Shown piece by piece: positions 1 to 12,400 of a stretch of DNA of 64,000 bases (position 1 is its first letter; every line of letters starts with the position of its first letter). The notes beneath the pieces are model-generated. The model did not search any database, had not been told where the DNA came from, and saw nothing but the letters and a program-made list of their open reading frames with translations. Origin of the DNA: Elephas maximus indicus. Its lineage: Eukaryota; Chordata; Mammalia; Proboscidea; Elephantidae. Location of the stretch: contig NC_064822.1 in assembly GCF_024166365.1 (NCBI RefSeq), positions 102,854,823 to 102,918,822 on the forward strand, read 5' to 3'. Made by a program: the position numbers and the translations under genes.

Positions 1-245
<245 letters not shown>

Positions 246-1969
246 TCAGAGTGCAGGGTCCCAGCCCCATCTCACCCTTTACCAGTAGAACTCCCAAAGT
301 TGAAGAATGGGCTGGGGCCACCTGAGCACAAATGACTTAAACATGATGTTTCTAAGAGAATGTTCATTCTTCCACGTAGCCAACAAATATTTATTGTGTG
401 CCCTGCACTATACTGTCAATTCACTAGTGAAAATCCTGACCCAGCAGTGAAGCTGAGGGGGCTACTGTAGCATATTCTCTGCACCCACCTGGCATGAGGG
501 AGAACCAATGACAGGAGGGTGGAGAGACTGGAGGGTGAATGGGAGGAGATGAGACTCTGAACTAGGACTCTGGGACTGTGAAGGTAGAGGAGACAGGGAA
601 ATGGTGCAGCCGCCTGCACAGGAGCAAGGAGGGCTTCTTTTTTTCTGCCTTCCTCTGGGGATTGTGGGAGTTGCTAAATACAAGTGACAGCTAAAATTCT
701 GAGAGAATGTAGGAAATTCTACGCAGAAAAATTAGAACCTACAGAGAGCTGCCCCAAAAGTGGATATATAATGGGGGGGGGGGAGTGTAGCGCAAAATAG
801 TGCAAAAGGAGAAAACAGGACTCTTTAGAATTAGGATCTGTTCTCATTCTTTAAACCATATTAGAATTAGGACGAATTTGGAGACAGGGATAGGACCGAT
901 CAAACAATACACTTAGAGCAGGAGGAGGCAAGCAGGGTCAAAGGAATCCTGGTGCTGACCTCCAGCTGGAGCCCTCCCTCAAGAAGCTCAACTTCTGTCT
1001 GAATACAGCACCCCAGTTTGGGGGGTAGATGGGCTTTGAATGCCTGGCCTCTGCTAAGGGTCGGCCAGTTTAGGCCTGACCTCCTCCAAGAATGCAGACT
1101 AAGAGCAGCACAGACTGGTCTCTCTTCACAAGAGCTCTGCTGTCTGGAATTCACGCTGCAAATGAAACCTAGCTGACAAGATTGCCAAGGGGCCGAAGAG
1201 CCCGCACCACGTGCTAGGGAGGGCCCCGGAGCTGTTTTTCTCATCAAAATCCCCAAAGCAATGGCAGCAGCAGGGGATGAATTGTAGGAAAGAGACACAA
1301 ACCAGGTGGGCGGGGAAATAAGTGGGTCTGCCCATTGCCGTTTAAGAAGATCTGCACAAATCTAAACGTTTCTTCCCCCCCTTTTTTTTTCTTTTCTTGT
1401 CCCCTAGAAGAAACCACCCAGCCTTTTGGCAAGATAATCACGGGCGGGGTTGGAGGGGGTGTTATTCCAGTGGATTTACGAAGGCTGATGGGACACACCC
1501 ACTGCTAGCGCAGCTGGAGCTGTAGAAAGCCCACCAACGGAATGGGGAGGAGGAGAGGGGGGCCTCGGCTAATGGTCTCCTGTCCCGCCTAAGTAAGAGC
1601 GCACCCTTACCCAGGAGGTCCCAGGAAGGAAAGAGTGGAAAATGCTGGGAGGAGGAGGTGTGCCCTGAACGCGGATGAGATTTCTCTAGGAAGGGTGGCC
1701 CCCGGGATGTGCAGGCGCTGGGACAGAGCCAGGCAGCTCTAGGTGTGAGAGCCACGGGGTGGCTCTGCGGCTGCGGCCCTGGACACGGCTGGCCCACAGA
1801 CACTGGGAGGGTGAAAAGTGGGATTAAATGACGGCCGGAGATAGGAGCCAGCACGGTAACCGGATCACCTAGGTGTGGACGCAGGAGCCCAGCACCATCA
1901 TAATTGCTGTTGGAAAACGGATGCCGATAGCATCCCGGCGCACCCGATCGGGTTCCCCTCATTACAGCA

Positions 1970-2260
1970 GCACTATATAAGTGACTCTTTGTGGCAGGCC
2001 AATTAAAAAGCTACCTCTTTCGGGGAACTGTTTTGCCTCGCAGCAGCTCGACTCAAACTGGAGCCCGGGAGGTGGCGGCGGGCGGGCACGGGGGGCATTG
2101 TGGGAGAGGGGGTCGGGGAGTCCGGGGGAACCCACCTCTCATGAATGGGGCTTTTCTCCAGCTCACACAGAGCCCGATTCACGGGTCTCCTCGAGGAACC
2201 AGTTTAAATAAATACGGGCAGCCTTTCAGCCCCATCTGGAAGCCATCTCTGCCAATCTCC
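1970..2260 (-). promoter_or_regulatory. COL2A1: COL2A1 intron 1 enhancer region (extended)
   Basis: This segment flanks the 48-bp enhancer core and corresponds in position (about +2.3 to +2.6 kb from the start site) to the longer chondrocyte enhancer described in mammalian COL2A1 intron 1. On the minus strand it holds a second SOX-like heptamer, CACAAAG, at 1987-1993. It also has A/T-rich blocks near 2000-2010 and 2202-2215 and a TATATAG-type sequence near 1974-1980. The boundaries are approximate and drawn from motif content, since no alignment could be made. Confidence 0.6.
2135..2182 (-). promoter_or_regulatory. COL2A1: 48-bp SOX9/SOX5/SOX6 chondrocyte enhancer core of COL2A1
   Basis: On the minus strand this block reads GTGAATCGGGCTCTG, then GTGAGCTGGAGAAAAG, then CCCCATTCATGAGAGG. 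I recognise it as the minimal chondrocyte-specific Col2a1 enhancer. The CATTCAT half (plus strand ATGAATG, 2141-2147) is the main SOX9 contact known from mouse and human work; the neighbouring low-affinity HMG-like sites bind SOX9 with L-SOX5 and SOX6. It lies about 2.4 kb downstream of the inferred start site, inside intron 1, as in mouse and human. I see no disruption of the known sites. The identification rests on remembered sequence plus position; the activity is established knowledge, not visible here. Confidence 0.9.
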
Positions 2261-2468
2261 CAACGCAAACAAGCCTCACAAAGGGAGATTGAGGTCTCTC
2301 CCCCCAAGTCGAGGGGCACTTTCAGAGGCTAGGGCTGTGAAATGCAGATGTGGGTCAGGGACGCCGCCGCCAATCCGTTTCTCAAACCCGTGGAAAGCTG
2401 GAGAGGAGGAGCGTGCCCGGGCTCTAGGCTCTGCCATTCCTGACATCCACGCAGACTGCGCCTTGCCC

Positions 2469-2511
2469 TACGTCACATCTTTGGGTCCGCGGACCGGGGG
2501 GGGGGGGGGGG
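2469..2511. repeat. CRE-like site next to a 16-G homopolymer
   Basis: TACGTCAC at 2469-2476 resembles a CRE half-site. Twenty bases on, 16 consecutive G residues run from 2496 to 2511, followed by GAGCGGGGGAGG. The G run can form a quadruplex on the plus strand, which is the template strand for COL2A1. Homopolymers like this are often miscounted in assemblies, so its exact length is doubtful. Confidence 0.6.
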
Positions 2512-3380
2512 AGCGGGGGAGGCTGTCACGGAGGTGGGATGAGCCAGGGCGCAAAGTTAGCTCTTGGGTGCAGAATTACACTCCTCCAGGGAGGAGGCGG
2601 AGCGACTGGAAGGTTTAGACTCCAGAAACTATGGAATTCACTCTCGAGAGAGATGCAGAGGTGAAAGAGCTCTGTCACTTAAGCGAACACTTCTAATACC
2701 AGATGGAGATCTGGGAATTGTTTTAGAGTCGCCCAACTAATGCCTTTGCATACTAAGGCAAAGGTCAGTGTCCACGTAAATTCAGGACAAAATATAGTCA
2801 GTCCGAGCCGAGGCCATGTATGGACACACGGTGTTCCCCAAATGCCGGGGAGTGCGCGGTCGCCTTAGCGCACCACAGGGCCACGGGTCAGAAGTCCGCT
2901 GCCAGCGCTCCTGGAGGCTGTGCGGCGGGTTCCAGTCATGCCCCCGGCGGGGTCAGTTGCGCTAATGAACCGAAAGTCCTACTGGGCGCGCCGCCTTCCA
3001 AACTATCTCTGGAGGCAGCCTGGTGGCAGGCGAGAGCGCAAAGAGCCTCGTCGGCAGAGAGACTTTGATTCTCTCCCCTCCCCCCAAATATCCCCTGCTA
3101 CTGATTTACAATCTGTAACATACAAAGACAGAGCTGGAATCTTAGCCGTCGGAAACGTGCCCAAACACGTGGAAAAAAAAATCCTCTCTACCTAATACAC
3201 TTTCCAGGCTTCGTTTGTCCTGAATATAATCCCAGTCAGTAGGACCTTACCAAAGGAGGCAATGGAAAGGTGCGACCCAGGACACGTTTGGATCAGACCA
3301 TAAAATTGCCAGGCCATCTTTAGGTATATTTGGTTGAAATAGTTATAGCAATTGTCTCCTCCCCTGCTTCTCTCTCTCTC

Positions 3381-3421
3381 ACACACACATACACACACAC
3401 ATACACACACACACACACACA
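3381..3421. repeat. (AC)n microsatellite in COL2A1 intron 1
   Basis: About 20 AC dinucleotides with two AT interruptions follow a short TCTCTCTC tract. It is a slightly imperfect dinucleotide microsatellite about 0.9 kb inside intron 1, and a natural polymorphic marker for the locus. Confidence 0.95.
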
Positions 3422-3671
3422 GCCCGCCGCCTGGCTCGGTGAGTTCTAGGAACTTAGAAAAGTAACTCATTGTAGTACCTGGGGGGAGGGGGAGGAGACA
3501 GCGGGGAGGGGACGCTATTTTGAGTGGCGTTTGAAGAGCACGGTCTGGTTGGAATGTTATCGCTCTTCAGATGGCCTCTCCTACGAGAAGTTTCTGAACC
3601 CTTTTCGAGAAGAAAGGCCAGGGGAAGCAGAGATGCAAGCGATGGCTGCACCTTGCTCCAGGTCCAGGGGG

Positions 3672-3707
3672 CGGGGGGTGCGGGGGGTGCGGGGGGTGCG
3701 GGGGGTG
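3672..3707. repeat. 9-bp G-rich minisatellite (CGGGGGGTG x4)
   Basis: Four perfect 9-bp units CGGGGGGTG run without a break, preceded by GGGGG and followed by CGGGGGAGGGAG. Each unit supplies a G6 run separated by TGC, so the array is a strong quadruplex candidate on the plus strand. It lies about 0.65 kb downstream of COL2A1 exon 1, in intron 1. Confidence 0.92.
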
Positions 3708-4231
3708 CGGGGGAGGGAGTCCGAGAGAGGCGCCGAGGTCTCGGAGCGCCTCTCAGAAGCCTTTCTTTGTGGCCTCGGATTTCCGCCCACCTGTTTTAGA
3801 GTACCCCCTTTGTCTAACTCCCCTTTGAACCCCTAACCACCAGCCCCTGGACACCACTACGAAGTTAACGCCTTGGCGTTTGCTCGCTCCCTCGCCCGCG
3901 CGCGCTCTCTCTCCCACTTCTCCTAAGATCGATGGGCCCTGACCGGTTTTGCTGAACTCATAGTGCCTCGGCCAGGCGAGTTGTGCACGTGTGCGCCTAA
4001 TTATCAAAGCTGGAGGAAAAGAGCGCGCTTAAATCTGTGAGTAAACCTCTACGACTCAACACTTTGCACATTCAATATTCCTGCGCAATGTAAGGACCTG
4101 CAAATGCCTCCAACCACGACCAGCACCTAGGGCGCAAAAGACTGAGCTCCCGACTCGGAGAACTTTGCTCCACGAGCTCCCGCGCATCCTGCGGCCGAGT
4201 CTTGAGGGGTATGGTTCGGGGAGCCGCTCTA

Positions 4232-4580
<349 letters not shown>

Positions 4581-4599
4581 TTCGCCGCCTCGGCTCCCG

Positions 4600-4606
4600 T
4601 TATATG
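4600..4606 (-). promoter_or_regulatory. COL2A1: TATA-like box of COL2A1
   Basis: CATATAA on the minus strand (plus strand TTATATG) lies 20-35 bp upstream of the inferred start site. Upstream of it, GC boxes begin about 80 bp further on. This is the only A/T-rich motif in the GC-rich core promoter, so it is the natural TATA element. Confidence 0.8.
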
Positions 4607-5620
4607 CACCAGGCCCCTCTGAAGGCTGGCTAGCTGGCCCAAACCGCGGGCCGCCCCCAGCCCCCCGCCAGGCTGTAACCTGAGACCCCGCCCCCGGAGC
4701 CCGCCCGGGCCCTGCCAGAGGCCGCACCTGCCTGGGCAGTACCCCCTCCTCCCCGAGCCCCGCTTCCCGCCCCCCACCCCTAGTGTGCCTAGTGGCCTGA
4801 TCGGGCGGGGCGCAGAGACTGTCCCCGGTACCCCCCCACCCGGGGCTGCGGCGCTGCCCCCTCCGACCACAGGCGGGAAGGGGGGCCTCCGGCCCCTCCC
4901 CTCGGAGTTTTGCCAGGGCTAGAGGGGCGGGGGTGTTTGCAGAGGCTCAGGCCTCGAGCCCTAGACCAAGGATGGAAAGGAGATGGGTGGAAGGAGGGAA
5001 AGCGGTAGAGAGGACCAAAGGGAGGACTAAAGAGGGCACCGCGTGTGGCGCGTGGGCGGGGGACAGGGGGCGCCTGCGAAGATGTTCGGAACCCTAAATC
5101 TTGGAGGCGGGGAAGCAGGGCCAGGTTTGGGGGGTTTTGCCCCCCTATCTTCTAGCCGCTTCCCATAGTGCCTGTTCCCCCCCACCCCCCGCCAAGCTCC
5201 CACCTGGAAGCTCAGAGTGGCAGCCTCCGAACCCCTCCACCATCCAACTATGCGATGAAAGAGCCTCCTCTGGAACCTCGGCAGACGTAGGCCGGAGCCG
5301 ACGGCGGCCAGGAAAGGGGCCGGTGTGTTACTGCACAGAAGGAGACCTGTGTGAAGGTGTAGGGGGCGGGGGAGGCCCTGGGAAGGGGGCCGGAGGAGCC
5401 GCAGAGGAGCGGAGGGAGCCGAGACTAAACGGTGCGCGCTGCCGGGGTGGGGGACTGTCTAGTTCCAGACTCAGACGTGGTGTCTGCTCTTCCTGGCCGG
5501 GGTCCGGGAGTCCCGGGGGGAGTGGGCAATGCCGGTCGGGGCTGAGCTGCTCAGGCCAGGGACAGTTGGTCACTGCTGCCGCCCTGGCCCGGGAGTGAGG
5601 AAGCCGCTCCAGCTGGACTC

Positions 5621-8042
5621 AGTTCTGTGAGCAGAAGTAACGCCAGAATTTCCTAACTGCACCCCCTTGGCCCTCTCCTTCCCGCCTCACCTCACCTTCC
5701 CCGGTGAGCGCCCCCCCAGCATCGTAGCCCAAACTCTGCTTTCTCCCCAGGGCTCAACTAAGCTCTTCCCATGGCTCCTGGTGCCTCCTTTGATAACGGG
5801 GAAGAAAAGCCCCAAACAGAACTTCCTCCTGAGTAAGATGGTTTTCTGTTCCTGAGGATTGTAGGGACCTCAAAGAACTTTATTCAAAATGCAAGTTTTC
5901 ATGAAACCCAGAATTTGAGGTCTGACTTAACCAGAACCTTCCCTCCCCGGCAGTCAGAGCTTTTCTCCTAGACAGGCGCTCAGAGCACTCGCAAGAAGCT
6001 ACTTCCTCCACCCAGGCCTCAGCTTTCTATAAGGTGCCTGGGCTGTTTGTTTTCCTAGACCTGACGCTTTGAAAGCTTCTCAGGGTAGGGACCCAAGTGC
6101 CAGGTGTGGAGAATTTAACTTCTGAGGACATGTGCTGGTCAAAAAGGGAAAGAACTTTCACAAAAAAGCCCTTAGGAGACACTTCCATGTTTTGTGGTGC
6201 CTGAGTGGAGGGAGAGAAGAATTAACCAACTGGTTGCAACTTCTCTATCTGCCATGGGCTTCTGTGGCTCTTTTCCTCCCATCTTTGTGTTTAAGGGCTT
6301 ACATTAAGCTCCAGCCCTTCCCCAGCACCCAACCTTTGCCAGGAGAAAGCTGGTCTTGTCACACCACAGTGGCCCATGCCCTCTGGGAGGCCATGGGTCC
6401 TATCCTCTCCACCTGGAAAGTAGAATGGCCAAGTTCCACATGTTTCTCAAGCCATCCACGTTAAAGCACCTCTGAGCAGCCTTCCCGGTATCCGTAGAAC
6501 ACAATGCCTTCTGGCCTTTCTGAATCCCTCTGGCATTTGTAGTCTGTATTCACAATTTGACTCTAAGCTACACACTCTTCTGTGAGGGTTATATTTTTTC
6601 CCCTTGTCTTCATTGATCATATCTTGCCAACGAGCCTGAAAGCTCTTTGGGGACAAGAACTGTGCCTGGAACAATGTTAGCATATAGGAGATTTTTAGCA
6701 AACCCCTGTGAACTAATACATTTAGATGAAAAACATTATTTTATGATACGAACAATACATAGGCAGCTATAAAGCTAAGAATTTATATCTGACCTCAAAT
6801 ACAAGTGCCAAAAGGACTCAACAGCAAAAAAAAAAAAAAAAAGAATTTTGGAAAAAACAAAACAAAACCTATGGAAAAAGATAGAAGCACATTTTAAAGT
6901 GAACTAATTCAACAGGCAGCAGAGTGGTATATGCTAAGTCTGTCTTGATTTTAACCTCTAACTCTGTCATTTATCTTTACCAGTGGACTACATCTATATA
7001 GAAAAAGTTTGGAATCTTTCCAGTAACCATGGCTTATCTGTGAATACAAAGTTTAGTTCTCCACTCTCAGTGGAAGAAAAACTTTCATCAGATATGGTGA
7101 TTGACAACAAACTCCAAAGCCAAAATAAACTATAGAAATTATTTAAATTCTAAAGCCAAATAAATCCCAATTTTAATTTTTATCCACTCATGGATTCCAA
7201 CAACTACAATGTTAGAACCGCTAATTTGTGACTCAAACTGGAATCTAACCTAAAGTGGTTTAAAAAAAAAATTCAGATTTGGATATCACTTATCCAGAAC
7301 ATAGCCAATAAATTGGAAAGAAGGGGAAATAAGCTTCTGAGCAGCCAGAATTCATGTCATGTACTAAAGCTTACATGTTATCCATAGTAAGGTCCCTCTT
7401 AGTCTGTGCCTATTAATTCATAGCTCAGATAATGTATTTAAAGGTGGTGTCATTTGACCTCACAGATTAGATGCAGAAAAATTGAGGCAGGTTGGGGAGA
7501 GCAGCTGCTGAAAGAAAACACAGTAAGAAAGGACAGTAAAGAGGAGACAGAAAAAGCAGTATGAAGTTGACATAATGAATAAAAAACACAGTAGCACTGG
7601 GCCAACAGGGTAGTGGTCAGTAGCCCTACAGTCCTCAGTGGTTCCAGGGAGCATTCCTGATTTACAGCAGCTGCTGCAGGCACTGAGGTTCGTAATGGTG
7701 AATTTAAATGTCCAATAAAATGTTAATTGAAGTTTAATATGATCTCTTTGAGGAGATGAGGAACATGCATCAACTTTGAAGGTCCCCTTTAAATATAATG
7801 AAAATAAGTGTTCCTTCACTTATTGTGAGAAAGCTTACATGACAGCAGTGTCACAAAGATGAGGGAGTACTGCCATTTTTAGAATTGTTGAGCTGGAAAC
7901 AAACAGCTTTATTTCCCCTACTTAGATTAATCCTTGTCCTGGTAGAACAAGAGTATCTACAGCTCAGGATGAAGGTCCCACGTGGCCATCATTGTTCACT
8001 TTCATCTTAGATGCAGCATGCCTGACAGTAAGTAGAACCATT
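5621..8042. other. COL2A1 upstream flank, mostly unique sequence
   Basis: I see no convincing exon here. It includes a 17-A run near 6826-6842 and, at about 6600-6720, the degraded 3'-end signature of an L2-type element (AGCTCTTTGGGGACAAGAAC, then GTGCCTGG). The rest is AT-rich and unassigned. Distal COL2A1 regulatory elements could lie here, but nothing in the sequence alone marks them. Confidence 0.5.
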
Positions 8043-8059
8043 AGAAATTAAACAGACAC

Positions 8060-8569
8060 GGAAATGGATGGTGCCTGGCCACGATTACTGAACATTTTCA
8101 TCACAGACCCAGTACATGGATCCTGATCAAAAGGAGGAAAATCTTGGAACGGAACTTCAAATTTATATGGAAACCAGACTTACTGGAGCCCTGGAGACTG
8201 GGGGAATCCCTGAATCTATTACCCAGAAATAATCTTTAAATCTTGAACCAAAGTTATCCCATGAAGCCATCGTTAAACTAAACCAACAATTTAGCTCAAT
8301 TAACAAAAAATGTTTGCCTTGAGTATTGTGCTCCTAGAAACAAGTATCTGCATGAGTTCAAACTGACAAGAGTTCATGGAAAGCACAGATGTGAACTTTA
8401 AGGGGCAGAGAGCCTATATTAATGATGATGAAACAATATGGGTAGTGATACCGAGAATGGTGACGCAATGTATGTAATCAATGTCATTGAACGGCACATG
8501 TAGAAATTGTGAACAGATGTATGTCTGGTTGTGTATATTGCCATCAAAAATAAATTAATTACTAAAAAA
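8060..8569 (+). mobile_element. 5'-truncated L1, 3' UTR only, with target-site duplication
   Basis: The element starts GAAATGGATGGTGCCTGGCC, a phrase also found (with variation) in the 3' UTRs of the L1s near 17.8 and 55.7 kb. It ends ATTACTAAAAAAA. It is bounded by a 17-bp direct repeat, AGAAATTAAACAGACAC, at 8043-8059 and 8570-8586. This is the clean signature of target-primed insertion. No coding sequence remains. Confidence 0.85.
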
Positions 8570-9671
8570 AGAAATTAAACAGACACAATCAGTGTATCTA
8601 CCCAACTCAGACCAACTCAGTGAAACAGGTGGATGAGACCAGTAATATTTTGTTGTGTAGACAATATAACCGTTCCATTTTCTCCCTCTTTTATGAGGAT
8701 ATTAAATTTACACATGGACAGCCTTGTTGGGGAAGATATTTGTAGGCAGACTGTAAAGAAAAGATCTCTTTCTCTCCCTCAACACAAATCCCATTTAAAA
8801 ATGGTGATAAAGTGAGGAGGGATTCACATTCCACTGAGGTAGGTAAGCCCACCCCAAATATGGCAGACGGTGAATGCATACACTTCACTCATGCAGCACC
8901 CAGCCACACTTCACACAGACAGCCCCGCCATGGGGGGAGTGGCTGGGCTCCCTGAGTGACACTCAGCTTCTGTTGGTTGGGCTCAGTTCAGACATCCTTT
9001 CAAGATGTGTTTATGTTTTCCTTTGGCATTTTTGGGGCAGAGTAACAGGATCAGGACTGTCCAAGGTAGGGTTTCCAGATTTACAGTGCACATTCCATTC
9101 CATAGGAGCATAAATGTGTTACTATGTATTCTCAAATGCAAGCAATATTAAGAATCCCACCCAGTCACCTCAGTCCTGTCCCAGCACCATACGAATTCAG
9201 CTCAGCACTAGTACTGAGCACCGATTTCTGCATGAAATGGGGAGACAGAGGATTTAGATACTACCTCTGACCCTAGGGGAAATAAGAAAAAAAAAATGAC
9301 TATGAAAAATGCTACAAGAAAGGACACACACACAAAAACTAGAAAGAGCGAGCAGCATTGTGGAAACCAGAGGGTGTGCTGGGGAAGATTCCTATAGGAA
9401 GTGCTGTCAAGGGAGTGGCGGATTTTGAAATGCAGAGGTGTGGTGAAGGGCAGGAGGGTTCCCATACAAAAACAAAGAAGGACCAAGGGCAGAAGGCATA
9501 GCAGGTGTTCCAGAACGGTATGTAATTAGCCATGGGGCTGCCGGGTATAACATGTAGCAGTAAGGGATGTCATCGACACCAGAGACAGACAACTCCTTGA
9601 ATGCCACTGGTCGTCACTTAGGCCGAGTCAGATCTGGCTTTCTTATCATTTTTCCCCTTTCTACTTATTTA

Positions 9672-10082
9672 CTCCACCACTCGTCTGTCAGTTTGTCGTA
9701 CTATGGTTGGTGGCTTGAGTGTTGCTATGATGCTGGAAGCTATGCTACCGGTATTTCAAATACTAGCAGGGCCGCCCAGGATGGACAGGTTTCGGTGGAG
9801 CTTTCAGTCTAAGACAGATTAGGAAGAAAGGCGTGGTGACCTACTTTTGAAAATTAGCCAGTAAAAATCCTATGGATTACAACATAATATTGTCCGATAT
9901 AGTGCTGGAAGATGAACCCCTTAGGGTAGAAGGCACTCAAAATATACAGTGGCTGCAATTCTGAACTCCGTTGTAGCAATGATCCTGAATACGGCACAGG
10001 AAAAGGCAACATTTTTTTCTGTTGTGCATGGAATGGCCATGAGTCAGAGCTGACTCGATGACAACTGACAAGAACAACAACT
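9672..10082 (+). mobile_element. RTE (BovB-like) LINE 3' end
   Basis: This shares a long common sequence with 13633-14090 and 28117-28519: CCACCACTCGTCTGTCAG, then TGATGCTGGAAGCTATGC, then GACAGGTTTCGGTGGAGC, ending in GAGTCAGAGCTGACTCGATG followed by ACAACAAC-like repeats. The RTE assignment comes from the 13.6-14.1 kb copy, which carries a recognisable ORF2 C-terminus. The frame here is broken by stops. Confidence 0.75.
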
Positions 10083-10266
10083 TATGTACTACTAGGTTGG
10101 CCTCTGGGGGAAAGAGAATGATGTCTTTGAACAGTTACCTGAGTTTCTTTTTAAGGCTTACTTTTTGAAGAAATAGCTGTATTCTTACACAGAGATAATC
10201 TTACCATTACACTTTTCTTCCAAAACTCTCTCATACAAAATCCTGCATTTTCTCAAAGTGTGTACC

Positions 10267-10674
10267 TGTCAGGGATTGAATTTTCTTCCCCCCAAATTAT
10301 GTGTTGTAAATTCTCACCCTTATACCTGTGGATGTAATCCCATTGGGAGTAGGGGTTCTTTGGTATGTTAATGAGCCCACGTCATTGCAGGGTTTGTCTT
10401 AAACCAATCACTTCTTGAGATATAAAAGAGCAGATCAGACACAGAAGCAAAGCTAAGACAAATGGGGGAAGATTGGTGCCAAGTGGAGATCACCAAGGAG
10501 CCAAGGAAGAAAAGACTTTCCCCCAGAGCCCACAGGGAAAGAAAGCCTTTCCCTAGAGCTGGTGCCCTGGACTTGGACTTCTAGCTTCCTGAACAGTGAG
10601 AAAATAAATTTCTGTTTGTTATAGCCACTCATCTGTGGTATATCTGTTACAGCAGCACCAAGAAACTAAGATAG
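10267..10674 (+). mobile_element. Solo LTR, ERVL-MaLR (MLT1-like), copy 1
   Basis: A LTR-like unit of about 408 bp begins TGTCAGGGATTGAATTTTC. Inside it has GAGATATAAAAGAGCAG, then CTTGGACTTCTAGC, then GAGAAAATAAATTTCTGTT, and it ends GAAACTAAGATA. This order of motifs matches MaLR/MLT1-type LTRs, including the AATAAA signal before the end. It is about as similar to the copy at 40.9 kb as one would expect of two members of one subfamily. No internal retroviral sequence is present. Confidence 0.75.
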
Positions 10675-10987
10675 TGTCTCTCATCAGTTCTTGATGGTTC
10701 TGAGAAGGGAAAACACAAGTGCCCTGACAGAGATATGTCCCGGTACTTCCAGCAGAAGTTATGTGTAAAGCAATCAATTCCACATCAGGTGGTTGTCTGG
10801 TCACAACCATCTCCAGGGAACAACCTTTAAGGTGTGAAAGTGGGCAGCTTCTATCTCCCATCTCTTTTCCTTCCTTGAACTCTTGTTGCACTTAAGTATA
10901 GTCAATACCATGGAGTTGTGCTTTTCTTCTTTCATTCATTCATCTATCCCTCAAACATGCAGAGAAATTTCACGTGAGTCTATACAC

Positions 10988-11205
10988 ATGGAGCCCTGGT
11001 GACAAAATGGTTAGGTGCTTGGCTGCTAACCAAAAAGGTGGCAATTCCAACCCGCTCGGTGGCCTCATGGGAGAAAGATCTGACAATCTACTCCAGTAAT
11101 AATGACAGCCAAGAATACCCTATGGGGGCAGTTCTACTCTGTCACATGGGGCCACTATAAGTTAGAATCTCCTTGACAGCACCCAACAGCAACGACGACT
11201 ACTCA
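10988..11205 (+). mobile_element. AfroSINE
   Basis: This is a tRNA-derived SINE of the afrotherian type: head GGAGCCCTGGTG with a box-A/box-B-like region (CTGCTAACCAAAAAGGTGG), middle GAAAGATCTGACAATCTACT, tail CAGTTCTACTCTGTCACATG and a degraded CTATAAGTTAGAATC. The moderate divergence suggests an old copy. The longer middle segment (absent from the short AfroSINE form) marks it as the long variant. Confidence 0.85.
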
Positions 11206-11282
11206 CATACATTGAGAGCAGAGGCCATAGCTTACACATTTAAATTGTCCCCACAGAGCCTATCTAACACAGTAAAAAAACA

Positions 11283-11503
11283 AAACAAGCAAACAAAAAA
11301 CCCAAACCCATTGCCATCGAGTTAATTCCAACTCATAGCAACCCTACAGGACAGAGTAGAACTGCCCTGTAAGGTTTCCAAGGCTGAAATCTTTACAGAA
11401 GCAGACTGCCACGCCTTTCTCCCATAGAGCAGCTGGTGGGTTCAAACCACCCACCTTTAGGTTAGCAGCAGAGCACTTTAATCATTGTGCCACCAGTGCT
11501 CCT
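11283..11503 (-). mobile_element. AfroSINE, long variant
   Basis: The reverse orientation begins CCCAAACCCATTGCCATCGA and ends GTGCCACCAGTGCTCC. It includes the middle module (GAAGCAGACTGCCACGCC). An A-rich stretch (AAAACAAAACAAGCAAAC) borders the plus-strand left side, and a 13-T tract follows at 11504-11517. Together with the copy at 10988-11205 it forms an inverted pair about 80 bp apart. Confidence 0.87.
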
Positions 11504-12255
11504 TTTTTTTTTTTTTTACACTTACTGATGTTTATTAAATGAGGGCACTTAGGAAATGTTAGATTCCTCTAATATTAATGCCTTGTAAGTAACTGTCCAC
11601 TGAGGAATGTTTACCCTTGATATTAAATGGCAGGGAGTGCTTTTGTCTAGCATGGATTTTCAGTGGAGATAGGACTCAATGATAATAACACTGGGATAGT
11701 TTTCTACCCTGAGAACTAGTAAGATGATCAGTACCTGGGTATGGAGCAGGTAAGGAGATTTTGAGAACTGTTGGCTGATATAAGTTCCTGTGTTTGTTAA
11801 GAGCAGACTGATTACCACTTTGGGGTCTTGGGCTGCACGGTTTGCAAATGCCCAGGGTGGGATGTCTGTAAACCCACGAAAAAGCTACCATTCTCTTCTT
11901 TACCAGCTCAATTCATTAGTTTGGAAACATTTCCTGTGGGTACGGTGCTCATAGCTTCACCTTTCGCTACTCATGATGATTTACTGATTAAAGGTTTTGC
12001 TTTTTATTGCTGAAGTGTATGCTAGTGGAGGAGGGGGAAGGGTTAGCTGTCCCAAAAGGAGTGTGCAAGGTGAATCTTACCGTAGTATGTGGTGGGTGGG
12101 AATGAGAAGGCAGGAAAAAAGCAACTTCATTGCTATCCTTTCTAGCAAACAGTTAAAGGGCTCCCACATTGTGCAGGGCAGTAGGGATGCATATTTGTGT
12201 AATATTATATTTCTTCTCTTGATTGGCTTATATATTATTGCAAATTTCTTGGGCA

Positions 12256-12396
12256 TGGAGCAGTGCAAAGAGTCAGGAAATCTAAATTTTATACCTAACT
12301 ATGTATCTAACTTGCTGTATGACCTTGACCAAATTGCATGATTCTGTGAATCTCAGATCCTTCGTAAAATGAGGTGGCTGCATGGAGTTATTTTCC
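12256..12396 (+). repeat. MIR remnant
   Basis: The sequence AACTTGCTGTATGACCTTGA followed by CTCAGATCCTTCGTAAAATG matches the core of a mammalian-wide interspersed repeat. It is short of both ends and cut off at the right by the AfroSINE at 12401, which probably landed in it. Confidence 0.65.
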
Positions 12397-12400
12397 ACTA

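Noticed and set aside
1462..1962. 166-codon open frame on the minus strand within COL2A1 intron 1
   Set aside because: It lies wholly in the intron between clear donor and acceptor sites, has no recognisable domain, and overlaps open frames in other phases, as expected in GC-rich DNA.
3672..3707. A Gly-rich coding repeat (Gly-Ala/Gly-Val tract in plus-strand frames)
   Set aside because: The repeat is in COL2A1 intron 1 and opposite to the gene. The reading comes from a 9-bp minisatellite.
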